Assembly: GCA_029167225.1 (NCBI GenBank)
Contig: JARFNK010000021.1
Coordinates: 1 to 64,000 of the forward strand
Source: Sphingobium arseniciresistens
Lineage (GTDB): Bacteria > Pseudomonadota > Alphaproteobacteria > Sphingomonadales > Sphingomonadaceae
Reading direction: 5' to 3'
Length of the DNA: 64,000 bases
Position numbers and translations under genes: made by a program. Below are positions 42,094 to 51,901 of this stretch, piece after piece (position 1 is the first letter of the stretch; every line of letters starts with the position of its first letter). Below the pieces are notes generated by a model, which searched no databases, was not told where the DNA came from, and saw only the letters and a list, made by a program, of their open reading frames with translations.

Positions 42094-45000
42094 ATGCGCC
42101 GCATCGCCAAACTGCTTGCCCTCCTCCCCGCGCTGCTCGCCGCTACGCCGGCGCTGGCCGTCGATACGAGTTTCCACACCTATGACGGTTTCGCCGAGAC
42201 GGTGGAGGCGTTTCGGCTCGTCTCGATGATCTTCGCTGATCCCCGATATGAGACGCTGGTGCTGATCGTCGCGACGGTCGGGATCGGCCTTGGGGCGATA
42301 GTGGCGAGCGTGCGCGGCTCGGGAATGGGGCTGGTCGCATTCGGGTTCCAAATGCTGTTCGGCGTCGGGCTGTTCGTGGGGCTGATCGCCACCACGGGCA
42401 CGGTCCATGTCTATGACCGAGTCCGCAACGCCTATCAGCCAGTCGGCGGCGTCCCCAATCTGCTTGTGCTGGTGGCGGGTGTGACCAACATGATCGAGCG
42501 GGCGCTGGTCGAGACCATCGACGACAATACCATTGACCCCGATGCGAAGATCGAGTTCGGCGCGGGTGGCCACAGCTTCGATCTCTTCCTCAACGCGGTT
42601 TCCCCGCGCGGCCCCATGACCGACACCTTCCTCGACGCGACCATCAAGGACTATGTCCGGCAATGTTATCCGGTGGCGCGCGTTTCAGCTGCCTATGGGA
42701 TCGATGACGACAAGCTGTTCCGCACGGCAACGGACCTGCCGGGCGCCTTCGCGGCGATGGCCGGACCCGCCACTTTCTCGACCGTCTATACCGAGAGCGA
42801 CAAGGGCGGCACGACGATGAGCTGCACCGATGCCTGGACGCATATCTCGGATCGCCTGTCCGACCCTGCCTTGTTCGACGGCTATACGCGGCAGATCTGC
42901 GCCCGCACCGGCTTCAACGTCGACGACGCGCAACAGATGAACCGATGCCGCCAGCAGTTGGGCGAGATGGGTCAGATGATGCTCGGTCAGCCGCTGTCCA
43001 CTCAGGCGCTCCTGACCCACATCTTACTCGGCAATACGGTTGGTGACGTCCTGTTCGAGGATTCGCCGGCCAGCGCGGCGCGCGTCATGGCCAACCGGGC
43101 AGTGATCTCGAACGGTCTTGCGACCCTGTCGGTCGCCAATGAATGGATGCCAACGATCCGGGCGACGGTGTTCGGGATCATGCTATTCATGGTGCCTGTC
43201 GCGCTGCTGTTCATCCTGACGCCGATCAATCTCCGGGTCGCGAGCTTCGCGCTCGGCCTGTTCGTGTTCGTAGCTCTCTGGGGCGTTATTGACGCGGGCA
43301 TCTATCAGCTCACGCTGGGCCGTGCCCATGCCGCGCTCGAGGAATTGCGATCGAACGCGCTCGCCGCCAATGCGTGGTTGCTAGCACCCTCGGCGGCGAT
43401 GAAGGCGCTGGCGATCTTCGGCAGCTTCCGCACAGCGGCAGCCGGCCTGGCAGGCGCCTTCGTGTTCACCGTGTTCCGCTTCAGCGGCAATGTCTTCACC
43501 TCTTTCACCTCGGGCGCGCTTGGTGTCGCCGGCCAGGGCACGGCGGCGGCCGCTCCGATGGCGACGACCGAGGGACAAGCCTCGGCACTCGAAGCCCAGG
43601 CCTCCGCGCTCGGCACGCGGGCGCGGGCAGCCGCATCCTCCAGCTTCGGGGATTTCGGCGAGAGATCGACATTTGGGGCCAACCGAGCGTTCGGCCAGGC
43701 AGATCACATCCTGGGCGAGCGTCCAGGCACATCCGGCGGCACCGCTTTCGCTCTCGGCGGCCTTCAGGGCGCCGAGGAACTGGGAAGGCTCGCCCCCGCC
43801 CTCAACGGGCGCGATCTGGCGGATCCACAGGTCGCGCGGGCAGTCCGGGCGAATGCTGCGACGACAGCTATTCACCAGTTCGCCGAAAAGGATGCGCTTC
43901 GCACGCTCGGCACCACCTATTTCGGGGAAGGTCAGACCGGTGAAAAGGCGTTCGCCGCTTTCGCGCAGAATCTCGTCCAGTGGCGCGCCTTCGGCGATCA
44001 ACGGGCTTACGGGATGATGATGCAGGCGGCGACCCGGCACTTCGAGCGTGGCGGCTATTCCGCTAAGGATGCTGAACTCAAGGCGTCCGGGATCATTGCC
44101 GAGGCACAGTCCGATCCCACCTTCGCGAAGCTGATCGCCAATACCTTCGACCAGGAGCGCTTGCTCGAGAACGATCTCACCGCGGCGCAGACCCAGGTCG
44201 GCGCGATGGAAGGCCGACGCGATTATGCCGGCGACAATGTCGCCGGGGTGGAGCGGTCCAATGTCGCGACCGAACAGGCTTGGCGTTCTGGCAGTAACCA
44301 GGGCCAACGCGAGGCCGCCGCGATGCTTGGCCTCCCCGTGGACGAGACATCCCGCCGCATCGGTTTCATCAACGCGCTCTCCGGCGAAGCGCGAAGCACC
44401 GCGATCACCCAGCTCGCGCGCGCGACCGGGCGGAACGAGGGTCAGGTCGAGCGCGCGCTGGAGCGCTATAATGCCGCGGTTAGTGTCGGCACGGCTGATG
44501 GTGCGACCGCTGAGGCGGCGCGCGAGGGAACCAGCGTCTATGGCCGCACGCTAGAGGCGGCTGGCTATGATTTCGCGGAACGCTCGGGCAAGCTCGATGC
44601 GCAGCGCGAAGTCGGTACCAGCGGCACGCGCGATGCGGCCCGGATCGGCGAGCAGCGGCGGCAATCGGAGAATTTCGGCTTTGCCGAAGGCGCCGCTGCG
44701 GCCGGTGTCTCGACGCGCGAGGCAGCGCGTCTCGACAGCTTCATCCAGGCGCTGAGCCGCACGGCCGGCAATCAGGTGGACATGGCCGAAGGCGGCGCGG
44801 AAGGCATCGCCGATCGCGCGCGGAACGAGCGTCTGACCCGCATCGTCGACAATGAGCGTCTGACCCGAATGCAGGGGCTGCTCGCCGAAAACGGCGTTAC
44901 CCTGACCAAGCGACAGATCGCCATGGACCAGAATGGTGATCTCAGCCTCAACCTGACGCCCCAGACCGCCGCTGCGATGTATAAGGCTGGTCTCATCAAC

Positions 45001-45819
45001 GAGAGCCAGCTCGGCGCAATCGCCAATGGCGGGCGGGCACGGTTCAGCTTCGCTGATAATGACCTGCTGGTGTCGAGCGGGACCGACTTCAGCCGTTCAG
45101 CGCGCAACGATACCAGCACGCGGTTCGAGGCGGGTAAGCAGGCCGGCCCCGATACGATCGAGCATTTCATGGGCGGTGGTGAGGAAGGCCGTGCCGCGAT
45201 GGAGAATTGGCTGCGCGGTGGCTTCGAGATGGACCGCAAAGGGAATTGGCGGCTCAAGCCTCAAGTTGCCGACACGCTCCAGCGCGACGTGCAGGCGATC
45301 ATGACGCAGACTGGTTGGACCCGATCTATTTCGCGGAGCGCAATGCATCAGGTATCACAAGGGACGATAGTCGGTGGCCAGATCGAAGGCGGGGCCTCGC
45401 GCGGAGGACGCGGTTCTGGAGCGAAGGACGGGAATTCGACGTCTTCGGGGTATAGTGGGCGAGCTTCTGTGCAGGTCGGCGCAAGCAGTAGCGATACGGG
45501 CACAGGCTCGATCGACGCAATGGCAACGATGGACATCGTAAACTATGACGTGCGCGAAGCTATCGCCAATGCGGAACGTGCATCCACAAAATCTGCGGCT
45601 CCTGAGAAGGCCTTCTCCCTCGAATTGAGCCGACAAATCCTCGGCTCTCAAGGTCTAAGAAACCGATATCTAACCCAATCCTCATCTGGCCGAGGCGTAG
45701 GAGATTGGTCTGCTCCGCTAACAGGTATAGAGCAGCGCAGCATTCTCGATACGGGCCGCTTCTCTGATGATTTGGATCATAGCTCTCGAGACGGCGACGC
45801 TGAATTTAAGAAAAGATAG
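42094..45819 (+). CDS. traG: TraG, mating-pair stabilisation/pilus assembly protein
   Basis: A 1,241-aa inner-membrane protein, last gene of the tra operon. A signal-like N-terminus is followed by several membrane helices (LVLIVATVGIGLGAIVAS, GMGLVAFGFQMLFGVGLFVGLIA, VFGIMLFMVPVALLFIL, FALGLFVFVALWGVIDAGIY). A periplasmic Cys loop (CYPVARV...SCTDAWTHISDRL) follows, then a very long Ala/Gly/Gln-rich soluble tail (about residues 480-1241). F TraG combines pilus assembly with entry exclusion through its C-terminus. GGGAGG lies 8 nt before the ATG. The stop lies 3 bp from a converging gene. Confidence 0.92.
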   Translation: MRRIAKLLALLPALLAATPALAVDTSFHTYDGFAETVEAFRLVSMIFADPRYETLVLIVATVGIGLGAIVASVRGSGMGLVAFGFQMLFGVGLFVGLIATTGTVHVYDRVRNAYQPVGGVPNLLVLVAGVTNMIERALVETIDDNTIDPDAKIEFGAGGHSFDLFLNAVSPRGPMTDTFLDATIKDYVRQCYPVARVSAAYGIDDDKLFRTATDLPGAFAAMAGPATFSTVYTESDKGGTTMSCTDAWTHISDRLSDPALFDGYTRQICARTGFNVDDAQQMNRCRQQLGEMGQMMLGQPLSTQALLTHILLGNTVGDVLFEDSPASAARVMANRAVISNGLATLSVANEWMPTIRATVFGIMLFMVPVALLFILTPINLRVASFALGLFVFVALWGVIDAGIYQLTLGRAHAALEELRSNALAANAWLLAPSAAMKALAIFGSFRTAAAGLAGAFVFTVFRFSGNVFTSFTSGALGVAGQGTAAAAPMATTEGQASALEAQASALGTRARAAASSSFGDFGERSTFGANRAFGQADHILGERPGTSGGTAFALGGLQGAEELGRLAPALNGRDLADPQVARAVRANAATTAIHQFAEKDALRTLGTTYFGEGQTGEKAFAAFAQNLVQWRAFGDQRAYGMMMQAATRHFERGGYSAKDAELKASGIIAEAQSDPTFAKLIANTFDQERLLENDLTAAQTQVGAMEGRRDYAGDNVAGVERSNVATEQAWRSGSNQGQREAAAMLGLPVDETSRRIGFINALSGEARSTAITQLARATGRNEGQVERALERYNAAVSVGTADGATAEAAREGTSVYGRTLEAAGYDFAERSGKLDAQREVGTSGTRDAARIGEQRRQSENFGFAEGAAAAGVSTREAARLDSFIQALSRTAGNQVDMAEGGAEGIADRARNERLTRIVDNERLTRMQGLLAENGVTLTKRQIAMDQNGDLSLNLTPQTAAAMYKAGLINESQLGAIANGGRARFSFADNDLLVSSGTDFSRSARNDTSTRFEAGKQAGPDTIEHFMGGGEEGRAAMENWLRGGFEMDRKGNWRLKPQVADTLQRDVQAIMTQTGWTRSISRSAMHQVSQGTIVGGQIEGGASRGGRGSGAKDGNSTSSGYSGRASVQVGASSSDTGTGSIDAMATMDIVNYDVREAIANAERASTKSAAPEKAFSLELSRQILGSQGLRNRYLTQSSSGRGVGDWSAPLTGIEQRSILDTGRFSDDLDHSSRDGDAEFKKR

Positions 45820-45822
45820 CCA

Positions 45823-46269
45823 TCAGTTGTGACGGTGCCTGACAATATAGGCCGGATTTGCGGGATTCAGAGGCGAACGGATGTCGGTCGGATCGGACAT
45901 ATACGACATCGGAATAGGGCGATGGAAGCCGATACCGTCGCCACTATAGAGTTCATCAGTATGATCACCGTCGGCACTTTCGTCCGTATAGCCGGGGTCC
46001 CAAGGGAAAACCACTTGCTGCCGCCAAACCCAAAGTGCACGGATAGCGACGTACCAGAAGAGCGCGAATGGATGAAAGATCAGCGTGAGAACCAACGCAA
46101 AGGTTCCGTCGGGAGGAACGAGGGTCTTGGGAGCGAAAAGGGCGACGAGCCAAGTCGTCACCGCCATCAGCCACCAGAGCTTTGCATACCAAGGCTTCCA
46201 CAGCCAGGCCGAGAGACCGGGCCAGGGTGCTTTGTTTGCGGCATCTTTGGTTTCGATGGTCTGCTCCAT
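45823..46269 (-). CDS. Hypothetical membrane protein (148 aa)
   Basis: Two membrane segments (WWLMAVTTWLVALFAP and GTFALVLTLIFHPFALFWYVAIRALWVW) lie in the first 90 residues. A hydrophilic acidic tail (GYTDESADGDHTDELYSGDG) follows. AAAGGAT precedes the ATG. It converges on traG with 3 bp between. Its place at the end of the transfer operon would suit an entry-exclusion or accessory protein, but no family is recognised. Confidence 0.65.
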   Translation of the reverse strand: MEQTIETKDAANKAPWPGLSAWLWKPWYAKLWWLMAVTTWLVALFAPKTLVPPDGTFALVLTLIFHPFALFWYVAIRALWVWRQQVVFPWDPGYTDESADGDHTDELYSGDGIGFHRPIPMSYMSDPTDIRSPLNPANPAYIVRHRHN

Positions 46270-46385
46270 CGCGAAATCCTTTCGATAGCCATATAGCAGT
46301 TCGGATCGCGATTGTCACGGCGGAATGGCGATCAGCGCTTGTCCTTTTTGTCGCTATTGGCATATTGGAGACAGAAAGGACACCG

Positions 46386-47021
46386 ATGGCAACCAACGCT
46401 TCTCTCGTTCCGGCGCGTCGGAAAACAGGCGGTCGCAGCACGAGCCTGACGAACGATACGCTGCGGCGCAAGGCGCTCGAAAAGCTGACGCTCGCCATCG
46501 TCAAGGCGGTCGAGTCCGCGAGCGATGATACGCTGGCCGATATCGTGGGCACGTCTGATCTTCGCCATGCGCTGGCCATCGCGCCGCGCGACATCGCCCC
46601 AGAATCGCCCGCCGATCTCGAAGCGATCATGGCAGCGCGCGAGAAGACGGTCCGCTTCCGCGAGGACATGGCCGCCCGCGCGGGCGGCATGCTCGATCGC
46701 GCCGACGTCGCAGCGATGTTTGGGGTCACGCCAGCCGCGATCGACAAGCAACGCCAGCGCCGGCAAATCCTGGGGGTCCCCTATGGAGCCGAGATGCGCT
46801 ATCCCGCCGCGCAGTTCGTCGACGGCGAGGTGCTACAGGGTCTCAAGGCTGTGCTGGAGGCCTTCGATGACATGAATCCTTGGGAGCAGCTGATGATGCT
46901 CACCACACCGCTCGAAGGGTTCGGTGCGCAACCCGAGACGATCTTGCAAACGCTGACCAGACGGCCGGAGCCGAGGGTGTTGAAGCAGCTTGCAGCGCTC
47001 GCGGCGAGCTGGGCAGCCTGA
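46386..47021 (+). CDS. Xre/ParS-like antitoxin of the RES toxin
   Basis: A 211-aa protein with a helix-turn-helix-like centre (MLDRADVAAMFGVTPAAIDKQRQRRQILGVPYGAEMRYPAAQF) and a helical C-terminus (LKAVLEAFDDMNPWEQLMMLTTPLEGFG...) resembling the toxin-contacting end of Xre/MbcA/ParS antitoxins. It has a long basic N-terminus. AAAGGA precedes ATG 46386. The RES-domain gene follows 6 bp later, so the two form a toxin-antitoxin operon. The antitoxin assignment leans on that pairing. Confidence 0.75.
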   Translation: MATNASLVPARRKTGGRSTSLTNDTLRRKALEKLTLAIVKAVESASDDTLADIVGTSDLRHALAIAPRDIAPESPADLEAIMAAREKTVRFREDMAARAGGMLDRADVAAMFGVTPAAIDKQRQRRQILGVPYGAEMRYPAAQFVDGEVLQGLKAVLEAFDDMNPWEQLMMLTTPLEGFGAQPETILQTLTRRPEPRVLKQLAALAASWAA

Positions 47022-47027
47022 TCATCC

Positions 47028-47588
47028 GTGCCGACCGTTCGACTGAGACGGATCGATGCCGGCGTTCGCCTTTATCGCATCCACCGTACCGGCCATGACC
47101 CGATCTACTTCGGACCAGATGGCGAGACGCCGCTGTCCCGTTATGACTCGCCCGATGGCAGCTACAAGGTTTTGTATGCCGCCCGGACTCTCGAAACAGC
47201 CTTCGGCGAAACCCTCGTTCGCGCGCCCGCGACTCCGCACGTTCTTTCGACGATGGTAGAGGCGCGGGTGCGCAGCGAACTGGTAACGACAAGGCCGCTC
47301 CGACTCTATCCACTCCTCGACGCCGGCGTCTCGGCGCACGGACTGTCCTTCACGGACCTTCATGGGATCGACTATGTCCGAAGCTGGGCGGTTTGCGCCG
47401 AGATCCACGCCACGACTGCCGCAGATGGCATCCTCTATACCTCCCGGTTCGACAACCGGCGCTGCGTCGCCCTGTTTGATCGTGCGGCCGCGGCGATCGA
47501 AGCCGGCCCGGTGAGCAGGGTCTCAATATCGCCGTCCGAAGCTGCGGCCCTGGCAGGCCATTTCGGCAAAATTTATGTCGAGCCTTAG
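47028..47588 (+). CDS. RES-domain toxin
   Basis: A 186-aa RES-domain protein, a family whose studied members degrade NAD+ by phosphorolysis or ADP-ribosylate targets. RES-like landmarks are LYRIHRTGHDPIYFGPDG, YKVLYAARTLETAFGETLVR (the Arg-Glu signature region) and a Ser-containing C-terminal segment (SRFDNRRCVALFDRA). GTG start at 47028. It is the second gene of the pair with the Xre-like protein. Confidence 0.88.
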   Translation: MPTVRLRRIDAGVRLYRIHRTGHDPIYFGPDGETPLSRYDSPDGSYKVLYAARTLETAFGETLVRAPATPHVLSTMVEARVRSELVTTRPLRLYPLLDAGVSAHGLSFTDLHGIDYVRSWAVCAEIHATTAADGILYTSRFDNRRCVALFDRAAAAIEAGPVSRVSISPSEAAALAGHFGKIYVEP

Positions 47589-47668
47589 GGCGGGATAACG
47601 AGGGTATCGCGAAGCGGGGCACGCCGGAACCGGAAGAGATGAGGAAATCATTCGAAATTGCTAGTGCG

Positions 47669-48577
47669 CTACACAGCCAAACGCCGATGTTGCATTGGCG
47701 TGCATCCCACCGACCGGCGAAATGCGGCGCTGAAAGCCGCTTCGGATTCATAGCCGACAGAGAACCCGATGCTCGCCACGCTCTCATCGGTGTGCCGCAA
47801 GCGATCGGCGGCAAGGCGCATCCGCCATCCGGTGAGGTAGCCAAGCGGCGTCTGCCCGACGACATCTCGAAACCGCCCTGCGAAAACAGTCCGGGACATG
47901 CCAGCGAACCCGGCCAGTTCGGCGAGTGTCCACCGCCGGGCTGGCTCCCCGTGCATAGCCCCCAGGACGCGCGCAAGGCGCGGATCGGCCAGCGCCCCCA
48001 GCCAACCAGTATGTTTCTCCTTGTCCGAGGCCAGCCAGAGCCGGATTACCTGGAGAAGCATGATCTGTGCGAGATGGTCCGCCATCAGTGTGCCGCCGGG
48101 CAACCCTTGTTTCAATTCCGTCGCCAATTGTTCCAGCGACCAGCGTAGCACCGCCGCCTGGTTCGAAGCGTAACGGACATGGACGATGGCCGGCAAGGCG
48201 TTGAACAGCAGCTCGGCATGTCTGCCATCGAAGAAAAAGCGGCCACCGATCAGGAGGAAATCTCCACCACCATTGCAGGTCGCGACACAATTCAACGCTT
48301 GGTCGTAGATTGTCGCGGATTCGATCGCGGGGAGCGTTCTGTCGGTCGTAAAAAGGAATGGGCGCCCGCGCGTCAGCAGGAAGCAGTCACCCGCCTCAAT
48401 ACGCAACGGCTCGGACTCGCCATCGACCTGCACCCAGCACGCGCCCCGCAAGACAGCGTTGAACTTGATACCCTCATGGGCTGGAAAGCGGATCGCCCAC
48501 TCTCCCCCCGCATCGAGGCCCGCGCTGATTATGCTTCGGGACCTCAACAGGGAAAGCACATCGGACAACGGGTCCAT
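47669..48577 (-). CDS. AraC-family transcriptional regulator
   Basis: A 302-aa regulator. It has an N-terminal cupin-type sensor (MDPLSDVLSLLRSRSIISAGLDAGGEWAIRFP, GDCFLLTRGRPF). The two C-terminal helix-turn-helices are WTLAELAGFAGMSRTVFAGRFRDVVGQTPLGYLTGWRMRLA and ASIGFSVGYESEAAFSAAFRRSVGCTP. I chose the MDPLSDVL start at 48577, the usual family N-terminus; the frame is open 22 codons further. It is divergent from the SDR gene, with 125 bp between, so it is the likely regulator of that gene. Confidence 0.87.
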   Translation of the reverse strand: MDPLSDVLSLLRSRSIISAGLDAGGEWAIRFPAHEGIKFNAVLRGACWVQVDGESEPLRIEAGDCFLLTRGRPFLFTTDRTLPAIESATIYDQALNCVATCNGGGDFLLIGGRFFFDGRHAELLFNALPAIVHVRYASNQAAVLRWSLEQLATELKQGLPGGTLMADHLAQIMLLQVIRLWLASDKEKHTGWLGALADPRLARVLGAMHGEPARRWTLAELAGFAGMSRTVFAGRFRDVVGQTPLGYLTGWRMRLAADRLRHTDESVASIGFSVGYESEAAFSAAFRRSVGCTPMQHRRLAV

Positions 48578-48702
48578 ATCACAACAATCCGAACTAGCGC
48601 GATAGATTGGCGAACTCTGGCGCATGGATCGTTCGATTGCCATCGCTAACTCTACCCCAGGCAGGATCAGCGATCTGGCCTGCCTGTTATTGGAGAACGA
48701 TC

Positions 48703-49656
48703 ATGACTGATTATCAAAACCCCCTCGGCTCGGGTTTTGATGCCCGATCGACCGCCTCGGAAGTTCTTGCGGGGCTGGATCTGAAGGGAAAGCGCGCCAT
48801 TGTCACGGGCGGTCACTCCGGCCTTGGTCTGGAGACGACGAAGGCCCTTGCCGAAGCGGGCGTTGATGTGCTCGTCGCCGCGCGGAAACCGGACGTGGCG
48901 AAGATCGCGACGCGAGACATTCCTGGCGTGGAAATCGACACGCTTGACCTGTCGGACCTTGCCAGTGTGCATTCCTTCGCTGCCCGTGCGCTGGCATCGG
49001 GGCGGCATGTCGACATGCTCATCAATAACGCCGGCATCATGGCCTGTCCCGAAACACGAGTCGGGCCGGGTTGGGAAGCGCAATTCGCGACCAATCATCT
49101 CGGGCATTTCGTGCTGACCAATCTGCTCTGGCCGTTGCTCGACGGAGGCGCCCGGGTCGTCGCGCTCTCGTCGGCCGCGCATCATCTGTCCGCCATCCGA
49201 TGGGACGATGTGCAATTCGAGCACGGCTATGACAAGTGGTTTGCCTACGGCCAATCCAAGACCGCTGACGCCCTCTTCGCGGTTCATCTCGACCGCCTCG
49301 CCCACGATCGCGGCGTTCGGGCATTTTCTGTCAGTCCGGGCAAGATTCTTACGCCGCTGCAGCGTTACATGACCAGGAGCGAGATGGTGGCGCAAGGCTG
49401 GATCGACGAGGCGGGAGTGTCGATCGATCCAACCTTCAAAACGCCGGAACAGGGAGCAGCAACGCAGGTCTGGGCGGCAACCTCGCCTCAGCTTGACGGG
49501 CTCGGGGGTCTCTACTGCAAGGATTGCGACGTCGCGATACGCGCGGAAGATGCTGATGCGCCGTTTGTCGGGGTCAAAGCCTATGCAGCCGATGGAAAGG
49601 AAGCCGAGAAGCTTTGGCGGCTATCGGTTGAACTCACCAATATCAACGCATTTTGA
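48703..49656 (+). CDS. Short-chain dehydrogenase/reductase
   Basis: A 317-aa SDR resembling the retinol-dehydrogenase/oxidoreductase type. Cofactor motif TGGHSGLG (about 37-44), NNAGIMA, and active-site Tyr-Lys in YGQSK with a preceding Ser-Ser (ALSSAAHH). The substrate is unknown. TGGAG precedes ATG 48703. Control by the divergent AraC regulator is inferred. The pair sits between toxin-antitoxin genes as separate cargo. Confidence 0.88.
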   Translation: MTDYQNPLGSGFDARSTASEVLAGLDLKGKRAIVTGGHSGLGLETTKALAEAGVDVLVAARKPDVAKIATRDIPGVEIDTLDLSDLASVHSFAARALASGRHVDMLINNAGIMACPETRVGPGWEAQFATNHLGHFVLTNLLWPLLDGGARVVALSSAAHHLSAIRWDDVQFEHGYDKWFAYGQSKTADALFAVHLDRLAHDRGVRAFSVSPGKILTPLQRYMTRSEMVAQGWIDEAGVSIDPTFKTPEQGAATQVWAATSPQLDGLGGLYCKDCDVAIRAEDADAPFVGVKAYAADGKEAEKLWRLSVELTNINAF

Positions 49657-49856
49657 TGATGCTCCCCGGCTGGCGCGTTTGGTTCGATGGTTCTCCAACT
49701 AGCCGAAATGATCATGGAAATCGGTGGACCGCGCGCGGTGCATAGATCAGCACGTCCCCGGTCATTTCGCGCTCCTACCACGATCGGTGAGAAAACAGAT
49801 GCCGGCCTCGATCGCTTGTTGAATTGCACCGGCCAATAGGCCATAATATAGTCACG

Positions 49857-50171
49857 ATGACCAGTTATGAGGCGGAAATGGCCGCGCGCAAAGCACCCTC
49901 GATCAACCCGGATCCTCGCCGCCGCTGGCGGTTGCAGGATGCGAAGGCCCGCTTCAGCGAGGTGGTGCGCCTGGCCCAGGAGGACGGCCCCCAGAGGGTA
50001 ACACTCCACGGGCGAGACGCCGTCATCATCGTTTCGGCTGAAGCCTGGGACAGGGACCACCGGGATCGGACCGGGCGGCGGCTCGTAGAAGCGCTCGCGA
50101 CCTCACCACTCAGCGACCTCGATCTCGACCGCGCTACCACCGTCGGGCAGGTGCGCGAGGTGGAGCTTTGA
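49857..50171 (+). CDS. Phd/YefM-type antitoxin
   Basis: A 104-aa antitoxin. RRRWRLQDAKARFSEVVRLAQEDGPQRVTLHGRDAVIIVSAEAWDR is the Phd/YefM DNA-binding domain. The acidic tail LATSPLSDLDLDRATTVGQVREVEL neutralises the toxin. ATG 49857 is weakly supported by upstream sequence. It overlaps the PIN toxin gene by 4 bp (TTGA). Confidence 0.87.
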   Translation: MTSYEAEMAARKAPSINPDPRRRWRLQDAKARFSEVVRLAQEDGPQRVTLHGRDAVIIVSAEAWDRDHRDRTGRRLVEALATSPLSDLDLDRATTVGQVREVEL

Positions 50172-50701
50172 ACGGTTTCCTGCTCGATACCAACGTGGTT
50201 TCCGATCTTCGCAAGCCCCGCCCCGATCCCGGCGTTGTCGCTTTCGTCAGCAGCCAGCAGGAAAGCGACCTGTTCCTGTCCGATGTCGTGTTCGCGGAAA
50301 TCCGCTTTGGGATCGAGCAACTCGACGATGTCGAGCGCCGGACCTCGATCACCACATGGCTCGATCATAATTTGCGTCCGCTGTTTGTCGGGCGGACGTT
50401 GAGCATAACCGAAGATACCCTGCTCAGATGGCGGCTGAAAATCGAGGGCGGCCGCAAGAAGGGCCACACGTTCGGGCAGCCGGATCTGTTCGTCGCCGTG
50501 CTAGCCGAGGAAAGCGACATGGTCGCGGTGACGCGCGACGTCACGCATTTCGTCGCGGCGGGCGTCGCAACCTTGAACCCCTGGGAGGGACGTTTTCACG
50601 CAGCTTCCGGCTTGGACCATGTGGTCGATGATCTGAAAGCCCCTGACCTGCTCGACCGGCTTACCGTCCTTAACCGAACGAGGCGGCGGAGATCGAAGTA
50701 A
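50168..50701 (+). CDS. PIN-domain toxin (FitB/VapC-like), TTG start
   Basis: A PIN-fold ribonuclease toxin. LLDTNVVSDLRKPRPDP (first Asp), VVFAEIRFGIEQL (Glu), FGQPDLFVAVLAEESDMVAVTRDVTHF (Asp residues). At 177 residues it is longer than typical: about 40 extra C-terminal residues (FHAASGLDHVVDDLKAPDLLDRLTVLNRTRRRRSK). The only coupled start is TTG at 50168 overlapping the antitoxin stop. The MNT-HEPN gene follows immediately. Confidence 0.87.
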   Translation: MNGFLLDTNVVSDLRKPRPDPGVVAFVSSQQESDLFLSDVVFAEIRFGIEQLDDVERRTSITTWLDHNLRPLFVGRTLSITEDTLLRWRLKIEGGRKKGHTFGQPDLFVAVLAEESDMVAVTRDVTHFVAAGVATLNPWEGRFHAASGLDHVVDDLKAPDLLDRLTVLNRTRRRRSK

Positions 50702-50702
50702 C

Positions 50703-51617
50703 ATGCGCACCGAACTCGACCATCTCCCAGCGGCAAAGCAGCGCGAGCTGGACCGCGTCATCCAAATCCTGTTCGAGGAGTTCGAGGACGCCCATGGCAA
50801 GCCGAACGGCCAGCGCAAGCTGGGCCGCATTCTCAAGGTGATCCTCTACGGTTCCTACGCGCGTGGCGGTTGGGTCGATGAACCGCATACGGCGAAGGGA
50901 TATCAATCCGATTTCGATCTGCTGGTGATCGTCAACCAGAAGGAACTGACGGACCGGGTGGATTATTGGGAGCGAGCCGAGGAACGGCTCACCCGCGAAC
51001 GCGCGATCACGAGGTCGCTCAAGACGCCCGTCAACTTCATCGTCCACAGCCTCCAGGAGGTGAATGACGGGCTGGCGCATGGCCGATATTTCTTCATGGA
51101 TGTCGCCCGCGACGGCATCGCGCTCTATCAGGCGGACGAAGAGGACCTGCTCGCCCCCAAGCCCAAGACGCCGCAGGAGGCGTTCGACATGGCGCAGGAA
51201 TATTATGACTACTGGTTCTCGCTGGCGGTCGATTCCCAAAAGGTATTCCATTTCTGCCTTTCACAGAAATCCTACCGTCACGCCGCGTTCAATTTACATC
51301 AAGCGTGCGAGCAACTCTATCACTGTGTCTTGCTCGTCAGAACCTTCTACACGCCCCACGTTCACAATCTGAACTTTCTGCGGACGCAGGCCGAGCGGCT
51401 TTCGATCCGGCTGGTCTCGGCCTGGCCACGCGAGAGCAAGAAGGACCGCGCCCGGTTCGAGAAGCTCAAGGACGCCTATGTGAAGGCTCGCTATTCCAAG
51501 CATTACCGCATCACCGAGCAGGAGCTTCGGTGGCTCGGAGAGCGCGTCGAGGAACTGGGCACGATCGTCAACGACATCTGCACCGCGAGACTGGCCGAGT
51601 TGAAGGCGACGCTCTGA
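50703..51617 (+). CDS. Fused nucleotidyltransferase-HEPN protein (MNT-HEPN)
   Basis: A 304-aa single-chain fusion of two modules that are usually a toxin-antitoxin pair. The N-terminal minimal nucleotidyltransferase has GSYARGG...SDFDLLVI (about 49-76). The C-terminal HEPN domain starts near DMAQEYYDYWFSLA and has the Rx4-6H ribonuclease-type motif in ARYSKHY. In split systems the MNT enzyme AMPylates the HEPN toxin to silence it. Here both are in one chain, so regulation would be in cis. The ATG lies 1 bp after the PIN gene stop, so all three genes may be co-transcribed. Confidence 0.82.
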   Translation: MRTELDHLPAAKQRELDRVIQILFEEFEDAHGKPNGQRKLGRILKVILYGSYARGGWVDEPHTAKGYQSDFDLLVIVNQKELTDRVDYWERAEERLTRERAITRSLKTPVNFIVHSLQEVNDGLAHGRYFFMDVARDGIALYQADEEDLLAPKPKTPQEAFDMAQEYYDYWFSLAVDSQKVFHFCLSQKSYRHAAFNLHQACEQLYHCVLLVRTFYTPHVHNLNFLRTQAERLSIRLVSAWPRESKKDRARFEKLKDAYVKARYSKHYRITEQELRWLGERVEELGTIVNDICTARLAELKATL

Positions 51618-51901
51618 ACCGGTCGCATTTTCGATCTGTCGCCGCGGGGCATCACATCCTCCATCAATGCTATGGGACGCCAGAGCTGGTCGATCGGCTC
51701 ACCAAAGCGCCACAGCGCGATGGCCGCCGATCGTCGCAGCTGTGACACGGCCGGCCGCCAGCATTTCGAGTCCCAACGATTAATCCCTACTCAATTAGTA
51801 GATATTCTATGCGGGCAATCGCGGGTGAATTCGATATGTGAGATGAGGCCGCTGGCGACTCTGGAAGATCCTTTGCGATGCGGCGCTTCAGGACGTACGC
51901 A

